Shown here piece after piece: positions 53,486-61,219 of a stretch of 64,000 nucleotides of DNA (positions within the stretch are counted from its first letter, which is position 1; each line of letters opens with the position of its first letter). The DNA is taken from the NCBI RefSeq assembly GCF_002101965.1, contig NZ_LQQA01000029.1, forward strand, positions 248,001 through 312,000. The letters run 5' to 3'. The notes under the pieces were generated by a model, which saw nothing but the letters and a program-made list of their open reading frames with translations, was not told the DNA's origin and made no database searches. The DNA comes from Mycolicibacterium wolinskyi (GTDB lineage: Bacteria > Actinomycetota > Actinomycetes > Mycobacteriales > Mycobacteriaceae). The position numbers and the translations under genes were made by a program.

Positions 53486-55117
53486 ATGACTCAGAGCAAT
53501 GATCCGGTGATCATCGCCGGCGGTGGCCCCGTCGGTATCGGCACAGCACTGGAATTAGCCCGCCACGGCGTGCGCACGGTGCTACTTGAGGCCCGGAATC
53601 AAGGTGAGTACAACCTTGCCCGTACGAACCTGACCAATATGCGGTCCATGGAACACTTCCGCCGGTGGGGTATCGCCGATGATCTGCGGAGCAACGACCC
53701 GGTGGAACAAGAGTTCGCCCGCAGCGTCACGTACGTGACCGCACTCAACGGTCACATCGTGCTCGACCTTGCGCAGATGGTGGCCTTCGACTTTCGAATT
53801 CCGTTCTCGTCGGATCGCCCGGTATGGGCGCCCAACGATGCTATCGAGAAGACGTTCCAGGACGCAGCCGTTGGCAACTCACTGATCGACATCCGATTCG
53901 GTTGTAAAGTAACGGCATTCGAGCAGTTCGCGGACGGCGTTCGCGTGGACTATGAGGACGGCAGCGGTGCAACGGTGACAGCTTCCGCGGATTACCTCAT
54001 TGCGGCCGACGGCAGCCGCAGCTCTATCCGTAAGTCACTTGGTGTGCGAATGGAAGGCATCCCTGACCTCGCTCAGTTCAGCATCTGGAACATCCATGCA
54101 CCGACGCTGAAGGATCAGATCGAGGTCGGGAAGTCCTCGTTCGTCCTCTTCGTCAACGAGCACCGCGACTACGCGATGTTGATTCCGCAGGGCAATGGTC
54201 ACTACGAATTTGGTTTCGCCGTTGAGGCCGCTGACGGGGACAGCTGGCCTCTCGCGCAACAAGCGCTGTACCGCAATGTGGGGTTCGAGTTCGACGCTGA
54301 CCCGGTGTCCGGTGGCGCTGTGACGATACGTTCCCTGCTCGCACCGAACTTCCGGTATGGAAGAGTCCTGTTGGCCGGCGACGCCGCCCATCTCATCTCT
54401 CCCATGGGCGGATTCGGGATGAACCTTGGTATCGGGGATGCGGCGGATCTCGGCTGGAAGCTGGCGGGCGTGCTCCAGGGGTGGGGTGGCCCGGCATTGC
54501 TGGACTCCTATGCCGAGGAACGCCGACCCGTCATCGCCTGGATTCAAGACGCTTGCCTTGTCAACACGGAGAGAAGCCCAGCGTCGTTCGCACGTGACAA
54601 TATCTCGGCGAGTACCCCAGAGGGCGCGGCGCTGAGAGAAGCGGTCGGCGACGAAATCAGGCTTGTCAAGCAAGCGGAATTCCAGAGCTTTGGAGCACAA
54701 CTCGGATCGCACTACCACGGGTCTTCGATTGTGGTCTCGGACGGTACGGAGCCGCCGGCACTGACACAGGGGATCTACGAGCCGAGTGCGACCCCGGGGT
54801 GCCGAGCCCCGCATGTCTGGCTCGACGACGAGACGTCACTCTACGACCGGTTTGGAGTCGGGTTCACGCTCCTAGTCACCGGCGATCAGCCGATCGATAC
54901 GTCGTCGTTCGAGACCGCTGCCAAGGAGCGTGAGATGCCACTGGATATTCTGGCTCTCAGTGCGCCGTCCATCCGCGAGCTGTACGGGAAAGCGCTAGTG
55001 CTGATCCGCCCCGACCAGCACATCGCGTGGCGGGGCGATAGCCTGCCCGCCGACGTCGGCGCGGTGCTCGACGCTGTGCGAGGTGCGGGGGCACTCCTGA
55101 CCAGGGAGTCAGCGTGA
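53486..55117 (+). CDS. FAD-dependent aromatic hydroxylase-type monooxygenase
   Basis: 543 residues, class A flavoprotein monooxygenase of the MhpA/PheA type. FAD-binding VIIAGGGPVGIGTALELARH at residues 8-27, DG motif IAADGSRSSIRKSLG near 172, and GDAAHLISPMGGFGMNLGIG near 297 (ribityl/second FAD motif). A thioredoxin-like C-terminal domain (about 435-543) matches phenol-hydroxylase relatives. ATG 53486 preceded by GAAAGG. Would hydroxylate an aromatic or similar acid using NAD(P)H and O2, ahead of ring cleavage by the VOC proteins. Confidence 0.88.
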   Translation: MTQSNDPVIIAGGGPVGIGTALELARHGVRTVLLEARNQGEYNLARTNLTNMRSMEHFRRWGIADDLRSNDPVEQEFARSVTYVTALNGHIVLDLAQMVAFDFRIPFSSDRPVWAPNDAIEKTFQDAAVGNSLIDIRFGCKVTAFEQFADGVRVDYEDGSGATVTASADYLIAADGSRSSIRKSLGVRMEGIPDLAQFSIWNIHAPTLKDQIEVGKSSFVLFVNEHRDYAMLIPQGNGHYEFGFAVEAADGDSWPLAQQALYRNVGFEFDADPVSGGAVTIRSLLAPNFRYGRVLLAGDAAHLISPMGGFGMNLGIGDAADLGWKLAGVLQGWGGPALLDSYAEERRPVIAWIQDACLVNTERSPASFARDNISASTPEGAALREAVGDEIRLVKQAEFQSFGAQLGSHYHGSSIVVSDGTEPPALTQGIYEPSATPGCRAPHVWLDDETSLYDRFGVGFTLLVTGDQPIDTSSFETAAKEREMPLDILALSAPSIRELYGKALVLIRPDQHIAWRGDSLPADVGAVLDAVRGAGALLTRESA

Positions 55118-55974
55118 ACGCGGCCTACGATCACGCTTCGGAGGGTAGCGCCGAGATCGGTGGAATCCGTTGGGCTTACACCGACCGGGGGAACGGTCCG
55201 CTGGTGGTGTTCCTACACGGAACCTTTGCCAGCGGTGCCATGTATCAGGATGTGATACTCACACTGCAGGACCGATACCGTTGTGTAGCAGTGGATCTGC
55301 CCGGTCATGGGCGCAGTGGCTTCAATCCTGATGGTTGGACTCTGGAGGACGTTGTGGAGGGCGTCGGCGCACTGATCTCCACGTTCGATGCAGGCCCGGC
55401 CACACTCGTCGGACTATCGCAGGGCGGGGCGGTCGCGATGCGGGTCGCACTCAGGTACCCGACTCTCGTCGGTGCATTGGTGACTCAAGGGGCAGGACCT
55501 GATGGGCCGGCCCGAGAGGCGGTGGACGCGATGGCAGCTTTCGGCCGCGCCCTCGCGGAAGCCGATGGCGAGCGGCGCCGTGCCGCGGCGGTCCAGATAC
55601 AGCCAGCGTTCCACGCATCGGGCTGGGTTCAGGCGCATCCGCAAGCGGCCGAGCAGGAGCTGTCGGTGATATTGCGGCACGATCGACGGGCCGTGGCACT
55701 CGTCGCTCAGGTGCCCGGCACTGCCGACAGCATCGAAGAGCAGCTCAATCAGATCACCTGCCCGTCATTGATCATGTGGGGAGACGAAGATCCCCGCGCG
55801 TTCTGGGGCCCGAAAATGGTTGCCGCGATGCCTGCGGCCCAACTCGTCATCGTCGAACACGCTGGACATCATCTGAACTCAGACGCACCTGAGGTGTGTG
55901 CACGTGAGATTGGCCGGTTTCTGGATGAAGTCCATGCGGGACATGCCGCCCCGCAGAGCTCCGAACGTGCGTGA
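55114..55974 (+). CDS. Alpha/beta hydrolase (meta-cleavage hydrolase-like)
   Basis: 286 residues. VVFLHGTFASGAMYQDVI (oxyanion HG), VDLPGHGRSGF, nucleophile GLSQGGAVAMR near residue 111, acid in IMWGDEDPRAFWG near 222 and catalytic His in EHAGHHLNSD near 250. Typical of MhpC/BphD-like C-C hydrolases and of esterases. GTG start overlaps the hydroxylase stop, so tightly coupled. Likely hydrolyses the ring-cleavage product or a CoA/lactone derivative. Confidence 0.86.
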   Translation: MNAAYDHASEGSAEIGGIRWAYTDRGNGPLVVFLHGTFASGAMYQDVILTLQDRYRCVAVDLPGHGRSGFNPDGWTLEDVVEGVGALISTFDAGPATLVGLSQGGAVAMRVALRYPTLVGALVTQGAGPDGPAREAVDAMAAFGRALAEADGERRRAAAVQIQPAFHASGWVQAHPQAAEQELSVILRHDRRAVALVAQVPGTADSIEEQLNQITCPSLIMWGDEDPRAFWGPKMVAAMPAAQLVIVEHAGHHLNSDAPEVCAREIGRFLDEVHAGHAAPQSSERA

Positions 55975-55982
55975 TGTCTAAC

Positions 55983-56022
55983 ACAACACCTGTTGTGAGG
56001 GATTAGATCACAACGCTGTTGT
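55983..56022. promoter_or_regulatory. TetR operators 5 and 6
   Basis: ACAACACCTGTTGT (55983-55996) and a shorter-spaced ACAAC-GCT-GTTGT (56010-56022), in the 81-bp gap before the tetR gene; TAACCT at 56043-56048 is a probable -10. Indicates autoregulation. Confidence 0.8.
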
Positions 56023-56055
56023 TCCGGCGAGCGGGCATTGCGTAACCTGGGCGTT

Positions 56056-56631
56056 ATGGACGTGGACACCCCCGCCCCAGCGGCGAGGCGTACCGCGATC
56101 GTCGACGCCGCGATCGAAGTCCTGGCGACCGAAGGGGGCCGCGGGCTAACGCATCGGGCCATTGATCGTCGACTCGACTTGCCGCTGGGGTCGACGGCGA
56201 ACTATTTCAGCACACGCACGGCGCTGTTGCGCGCGGTGACTCAACGTCTGCTCGAACTTGACATCGTGTCCTTGGAGGACCTTCCCGACCGGCGGATGAG
56301 CAAAGATCGGACCGCGAGCTTTTATGCCGAACGCCTGGCGAGTTCATTCTTGCCCGACATGCGACACCATTACATCGCCCATCATGAGGTGTTGTTGCAA
56401 TCGGCACGTGATCATCAGCTGCGCCGCGAAATCGCCGAGGCGCGACAACGTTTCGTAAACGCCACTGCACAGATTCTGACTGCCATCGGATGCGCGGATC
56501 CTAAGTGCCATGCGCCGGGGCTCGTCGCGATGATCGATGGTCTGCTGATCGACCAACTTCTCTACTCCGACAAGCCCTTCGATGTGAAGCACCTGACTGC
56601 GCAGATCAAGCGCTTACTGATGCAGTGCTGA
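56056..56631 (+). CDS. TetR-family repressor of the degradation island
   Basis: 191 residues from ATG 56056. HTH: RTAIVDAAIEVLATEGGRGL, HRAIDRRLDLPLGSTANYFS, where SxxNYF is the recognition-helix end, followed by a helical ligand domain. The -10 box lies only 7 bp before the ATG, so the transcript is probably leaderless. Operators 5 and 6 overlap its promoter, and the same motif occurs before both VOC genes and the synthetase operon, so it probably represses all of them. Confidence 0.88.
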   Translation: MDVDTPAPAARRTAIVDAAIEVLATEGGRGLTHRAIDRRLDLPLGSTANYFSTRTALLRAVTQRLLELDIVSLEDLPDRRMSKDRTASFYAERLASSFLPDMRHHYIAHHEVLLQSARDHQLRREIAEARQRFVNATAQILTAIGCADPKCHAPGLVAMIDGLLIDQLLYSDKPFDVKHLTAQIKRLLMQC

Positions 56632-56903
56632 GGCCTGGCCACTTGCCCGCCGCCGATAGCGGCCCGTTCCTGTCGGCGCCGCATAGCCGATCGTAGGTCC
56701 GAGCCGCAGAGAGCTACGACCGCCGGAAGCTGTCCGCGGTCACAGCCCAACCTTGCGAGGCCTCCTATCCCGGGAGGTGGTGCGGCACAAGCGTTCCTGG
56801 GTTGAGGCCGCTACGACCCAAAGCGTCTGCGAACGGGCTTGACGTTCACAGGAACCTCGATGTTTCCAACGCCGCCGCGGTCGACAATCATGGCCTTGCC
56901 TCC

Positions 56904-56945
56904 ACAACATCTGTTGTGATTCACTACGAACAACAATTGTTGTTC
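56904..56945. promoter_or_regulatory. TetR operators 7 and 8
   Basis: ACAACATCTGTTGT (56904-56917) and GAACAACAATTGTTGTTC (56928-56945, a perfect 18-bp palindrome), 40 bp upstream of the second VOC gene. Confidence 0.85.
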
Positions 56946-56985
56946 AGATCTAGTGTGAAATCGCAGCGGCGAAGGGAACCCACAT

Positions 56986-57489
56986 ATGTCCGCACAAGGC
57001 CCGCGGCTAGCGCATGTCGTGCTGCAGACCGGTCAGCCCGAAGCGCTGGCGCAGTTCTACGCGGAAATCCTCAATGGGCACGTGGTATTCGCTGGTAGCG
57101 GCTTGATATTCCTGACCTGCGACGAGGAGCACCATCGCATCGCCATCGCTCGGCTGCCCGGCGGAGCGGAACCAAAGAATCCGAAGGCTGCCGGAATGAA
57201 CCACATGGCCTTCACCTTCGACACGCTCGATGAACTCCTCGACCAATACCAGCGCCTTGCCAAAGTAGGGATCCGCCCCGCCACCCCCGATGAAGCCACA
57301 GCATTTCTCCAGGGACCGGACTTTGAAGCCGACTCCTGGGGACCACAGTTCGACGTGGAGAAAATGGTCGAGGCGCGAGCCAACGGAGCCAGTGTCGCCG
57401 AACTGACAAGTCGAACATGGGCGCTATCCGGGCCGAAACTTCCCCACCCCTCTCTGGTGCTCGCCAGTCTCGAACCCGCAACTCACTGA
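56986..57489 (+). CDS. VOC-family protein 2 lacking the C-terminal metal-ligand segment
   Basis: 167 residues, clearly related to VOC 1 (RLAHVVLQT, FLTCDEEHHRIAIARLP, MNHMAFTFDTLDELLDQYQR). Aligned with VOC 1 it lacks 29 residues after GIRP, where the homologue has the HGPT-F-YRDPD-N-IELQVDNF strands carrying the third metal ligand (Glu); it resumes at ATPDEATAFL. The reading frame is intact and the two His ligands remain. It may be a non-catalytic or altered-metal protein, or a deletion product. GAAGGGAACC precedes the ATG. Under operators 7-8. Confidence 0.8.
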   Translation: MSAQGPRLAHVVLQTGQPEALAQFYAEILNGHVVFAGSGLIFLTCDEEHHRIAIARLPGGAEPKNPKAAGMNHMAFTFDTLDELLDQYQRLAKVGIRPATPDEATAFLQGPDFEADSWGPQFDVEKMVEARANGASVAELTSRTWALSGPKLPHPSLVLASLEPATH

Positions 57490-57684
57490 CGGCAACGTTG
57501 TAAAGCGAAGGGCTCGTGGTGACAGATCGCGAGCGCAGGGACGACGAGGTCCACGGCATGGAACAGGGCACATGGGGGCTAGGCCGACCTCCGTTCCCAA
57601 TGGTGGCAGCCGAATTCATGACATCTTGCGCTGGCAGCACGATGCTGGCGCGTGCTTGTAACGAAGGCATTCGAAGGAAAGACG

Positions 57685-58563
57685 ATGCGCTTATACAACG
57701 TCGCTGGGCGTGCTGTGCTCGAAACTGACGGGGTGACCTTCGACGTCGAGCAGGCTAGTGGGGGAGCCTTCGGGTCAGATCCGCAAGACCTATATGACCG
57801 ATGGGATGAGTTACGGCTCTGGGCTGCAGAGCATCTCGGTGGCGTGCAAGCGCTAACGATGTCCGACAACGCGGCAATCGGCAGTCCCGTGCCTCGCCCA
57901 CGCCAGATATTCGCCATCGGCATCAACTACGCGTCCCATGTGGAGGAATCGGGCCTTGATACACCGACGATCCCCATGGTCTTCGCAAAATTTCCATCGT
58001 CGATCGCCGGACCCTACGACTGCATCGCACTGCCACAGGGTGCCGTCGACTTCGAGGCCGAACTCGTTGTGGTGATCGGCGCTCGCGCAGATCAGGTCCC
58101 TGCTCACGAGGCATGGCGGCACGTCGCCGGTATCACTGTGGGACAGGACCTCTCGGAGCGGTACACGCAGTGGGCGGGTTCGGCTCCGCAGCAGATGAGC
58201 CTGGGAAAGTCCTTCCCGGGATTCAGCCCGATAGGCCCCGTGGTGGTGACCCCGGATGAGTTCGATGACCCTGACGACATCGAATTGGGGTGCGCCGTCA
58301 ACGGAGTGCCGATGCAGAAGGGCCGGACCAGCGACATGATCTTCTCCGTTCCCGCGATCATCAAATTCCTATCCGGCATCGTCCCCTTACTTCCCGGCGA
58401 CCTCATCTTCACGGGAACTCCCAGTGGTGTGGGTTTCACCCGCACACCGCAGGTCCTGTTGAAGGCCGGTGACGAGCTCACGACTTATGCCGAGTCGATT
58501 GGCGAGATGCGGCACATGTTCACCGATCGCGCCGGCGCCCCTCCCTTGGCAGGCAACCCCTGA
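57685..58563 (+). CDS. Fumarylacetoacetate hydrolase (FAH) family protein
   Basis: 292 residues. The FAH catalytic core: GINYASHVEESGLDTP (about 83), DFEAELVVVIGARADQVP with the metal-binding Glu pair (about 121), GITVGQDLSERYTQWAG (about 150), SLGKSFPGFSPIGP (about 171) and LLPGDLIFTGTPSGVGF (about 236). Members hydrolyse C-C bonds in acylpyruvates or decarboxylate/hydrate ring-fission products, consistent with a ring-cleavage route. ATG 57685 has GAAGGAAAG upstream; the in-frame start 11 codons earlier lacks a site. Confidence 0.87.
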   Translation: MRLYNVAGRAVLETDGVTFDVEQASGGAFGSDPQDLYDRWDELRLWAAEHLGGVQALTMSDNAAIGSPVPRPRQIFAIGINYASHVEESGLDTPTIPMVFAKFPSSIAGPYDCIALPQGAVDFEAELVVVIGARADQVPAHEAWRHVAGITVGQDLSERYTQWAGSAPQQMSLGKSFPGFSPIGPVVVTPDEFDDPDDIELGCAVNGVPMQKGRTSDMIFSVPAIIKFLSGIVPLLPGDLIFTGTPSGVGFTRTPQVLLKAGDELTTYAESIGEMRHMFTDRAGAPPLAGNP

Positions 58564-58606
58564 CGCTTCCACCCGCCAACATAGATTTCGGTAAGGAGCA
58601 AACGAC

Positions 58607-59200
58607 GTGCTGTGGGTAACGAGTAGCCGCATTCATCTGGACCGGGTGGCGTCACCGTGGCTGATCCGGAGGTTCGTCGACCGTGAGGCCACATTCGAAT
58701 TCCTCGACCCCGACACGGCAGTGCCGCCCAACGCGACGCCCTTCGCGCTGAGCGGCGCCAAACTCGGGCCGCACGACGAGGAGGGGAGTACCTTCCGAAA
58801 TATTCTGAACGCCTACGCGATCAGTGCGCCGGAACTGCATCGGATGGCCGGGGTCATCGAGGCTGGCATTGCTTTTGCCCAAGGCAAGAACTACCCAAGC
58901 CTCGACGGCGAGCTGCTTCACCTGGCGGTATCCTTGGCAGCCTTTTCGGAGGCCATGACCATTCTGCGACCTGACGACCACGAGAATCTGCGTGACTCAG
59001 TCATCTATTACGACACGCTCTATCAAACCTTATGGGCTGAGTATGGTCCCGCACCCGCGGTTCCATCCGACGACCTCGTCTCGCGGATTCTCACCTATCG
59101 GCAGGCCGCCGACTGGGCCGAGGTTCTCCCTCGATGGGATGGGGCGGGTCCCGCGCCAACTGCCCACCCTGTCGCGTCCCCAGCGGAAGGCGCTCGATGA
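58607..59200 (+). CDS. ChrB-like (chromate resistance domain) protein
   Basis: 197 residues. VTSSRIHLDRVASPWLIRRF VDREATFEFLDP at the N terminus matches the C-terminal domain of ChrB chromate-resistance proteins (usual core VDRIACPWLIRRFIDP). HDEEGSTFRNILNAYAIS and the YDTLYQTLWAEYGP tail also match. There is no chrA transporter nearby, so a role in chromate resistance is doubtful; the domain may have another function in this operon. GTG 58607 follows AAGGAG. Stop overlaps the next ATG (ATGA). Confidence 0.78.
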   Translation: MLWVTSSRIHLDRVASPWLIRRFVDREATFEFLDPDTAVPPNATPFALSGAKLGPHDEEGSTFRNILNAYAISAPELHRMAGVIEAGIAFAQGKNYPSLDGELLHLAVSLAAFSEAMTILRPDDHENLRDSVIYYDTLYQTLWAEYGPAPAVPSDDLVSRILTYRQAADWAEVLPRWDGAGPAPTAHPVASPAEGAR

Positions 59201-59566
59201 GTCACTACCAGGTTCCCGATGCCATTCCGGCCCTCGACTACTTCGACGCAGACTTCCAGGGTGCGGACCGCGACCGGTTCCTTGCCGACCTTCGTGAGGC
59301 GAACACGCCGTTGGCGGTCGACCAGTTCGGTCGGATCAACCTCCTGCGGTACGACGATGTCCGCGATGCTTTCGTCGCTAACGACCGCTATCGGTCGGTC
59401 GAAGCCAGCGTTGCTGAGGCGATGGCAGGAGGCGAAGGACCGCTCGTCGACAGGCAACGCAACACGCTCATCAACATGAATCCGCCCCGCCACACGCGAC
59501 TGCGCAAGTCCGTACGTCACCTCAACGCGCGATTCGCACGACGACTCGAACCGACGATCCGGTCGC
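59197..59566 (+). pseudogene. Cytochrome P450 N-terminal stub
   Basis: ATG 59197 starts a normal bacterial P450 N terminus: FGRINLLRYDDVRDAFVAND, then NTLINMNPPRHTRLRKSVRH (helix C region, where NMDPPEHTRLR is usual). At about residue 123, after LEPTIRS, the match stops; the rest of the 143-codon frame is out-of-frame reading of a nitroreductase. The haem-binding Cys, I-helix and most of the protein (normally ~400 residues) are gone. Not functional. Confidence 0.78.
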
Positions 59567-59905
59567 AATGTCACCGCCAGCGATCTCGACTTCCATTCCC
59601 ACCTGGACAACTATCTATCGCATAAGCCGGTGGCTGAACTTCTGCGTGCAAACTCGTCTGCAGCCGACGACACCCGCGTGCGGAATGCACATTTGCAAGC
59701 GGGGTACTTCCTACTCGTTGCGCGTGGACTTGACCTCGACATCGGGCCCATGTCGGGTTTCGACCGAGATCGGGTCGACAGCGAATTCTTCGCCGAGACA
59801 AGTTGGCGTACCGACATGCTGTGCGCGCTCGGCCGAGGCCGGCGGGAGAGCGTGATGCCCCGCTTGCCGCGTCTATCATTCGAGACGGCATACCAAATCC
59901 TCTGA
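59567..59905 (+). pseudogene. RutE/malonic-semialdehyde-reductase-type nitroreductase C-terminal stub
   Basis: From 59567 the frame reads NVTASDLDFHSHLDNYLSHK, RNAHLQAGYFLLVARGLDLD, IGPMSGFDRDRVDSEFFAET SWRTDMLCALG and ends FETAYQIL. This is the C-terminal half of an FMN-dependent RutE/HadB-type reductase. The N-terminal FMN-binding half (about 80 residues) is missing. The 3' part (GTG 59630 to 59905) might still be translated but would lack the active site. A deletion fused it to the P450 stub. Confidence 0.78.
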
Positions 59906-59939
59906 TCTGCAACCGGTTACGTTGTCTCAGCTGGGCATG

Positions 59940-61115
59940 TTAAGTCTGGCTGGCCAGGCGGCAGGCGAGTACCGACTGTGACAATCCGACGAACGAACGC
60001 GCTTCTAGCCCGGTCAGCCGCGACCAGCGTTCGAGCCGGTAGGTGACGCTATTGGCGTGCGCGTGGACCGCGCTGGCCGTTGCTGCGATAGACATGTCCG
60101 CCGCCGCGAAGGCCAGAACCGTCTCGGCCAGATGGGGATTGGCTTGAGCCACCTCGACCGTAGTGGCCAGCAGCAAATCGAGGCGCGCTTGTTCGGCCAG
60201 CAGGATCGCCTCATGCCAGTCGTGTTCAAAGGTGCAGACTGGCTCGTGGGCGGAGGTGGCATTGAATGCCAGGCGGGCGTCGCCAAGACTGTCGCGCGCG
60301 CCGTCTAATCCCTTCCGCACCAATCCGATTCCCCAGCGCCCCGCGAGCGTTCCGTCAGCCTGGCCGCGGGTCACCGCCTCCGCAAGCCGCACGGACTGAG
60401 TGATCATATCCAGCCGACCACCCGCCACCGTGCGACTGACCACGTCGTTGGAGAGGTGTGGTGGCAGCGTCAGCACGCTCCGAGGTGCTGAGAACTCCGT
60501 GACGTCCGGGGCGGGCAGCCAAACCAACCCAAGAAATTCACCGCCTGGATCCAGCCGTAGCCGCGCGGCGATGACGGAAGCGGCCGACTGTTGCCTGGGG
60601 TCCTCCACGCACTCCAAGAACTGGTGAGCCAGCGTGATTCGGTCCCCGTCGATGGCCCGGGCAACCCTGCTGTGTGCTCCCGCCATCGCGGTGGTGGTCT
60701 CGCGGATCGCCTCGAACATAAGGGTGCCGACGCGGGTCAGGAGGGGAACCATCGGGGGAGTCGCGCGCTCGACCAAGATCCGCCAGATTTCGGCGTCGGC
60801 CACCTGGTAGGCCGCGATCAACGCATCGATGGGGACTCCTCCCGCTGCCCGCTTGGCAGCTAAATCGGTGGCCGCCGCGAGTTCGGATGAGTTCAGCCCG
60901 CGCTGTTCAGAGAGGGCGGTGAGTCGATTGAGCACCTGCAGCGTCACCGCGGAGCGGTGCTCAGCTTCCGGAATGACCGCGTACACGGGTTGGGCGTGGC
61001 GAATAGATGATGTCACTCTCTCGGCGATGGCGGGTACCTCGTCCACCATGCCGCTGAAGGTGCGTTCTACCGCAAGCCAACCTTCCGATTCGGTTTCGTG
61101 ATTATCACGAATCAA
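59940..61115 (-). CDS. PucR/CdaR-type transcriptional regulator
   Basis: 391 residues from TTG 61115. The C-terminal HTH is diagnostic: ATASAVHAHANSVTYRLERW SRLTGLEARSFVGLSQSVLA, the PucR/CdaR C-terminal DNA-binding helix. The centre has the GGDEF-like PucR segment (WGIGLVRKGLDGARDSLGDA). N-terminal half is a helical RsbRD-like sensory domain. Divergent from the ferredoxin oxidoreductase gene with 104 bp between, so it probably activates that gene. Confidence 0.85.
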   Translation of the reverse strand: MIRDNHETESEGWLAVERTFSGMVDEVPAIAERVTSSIRHAQPVYAVIPEAEHRSAVTLQVLNRLTALSEQRGLNSSELAAATDLAAKRAAGGVPIDALIAAYQVADAEIWRILVERATPPMVPLLTRVGTLMFEAIRETTTAMAGAHSRVARAIDGDRITLAHQFLECVEDPRQQSAASVIAARLRLDPGGEFLGLVWLPAPDVTEFSAPRSVLTLPPHLSNDVVSRTVAGGRLDMITQSVRLAEAVTRGQADGTLAGRWGIGLVRKGLDGARDSLGDARLAFNATSAHEPVCTFEHDWHEAILLAEQARLDLLLATTVEVAQANPHLAETVLAFAAADMSIAATASAVHAHANSVTYRLERWSRLTGLEARSFVGLSQSVLACRLASQT

Positions 61116-61219
61116 TTCGTTGTCCTCACCCCGAGAACTCGGTATTTCCCCGTATCTTCTCCCGCCCTTGTTCGTCGATAGTAGGGATAAGCCCGAAAGT
61201 TGCGTAGCAGAGGATTCCC

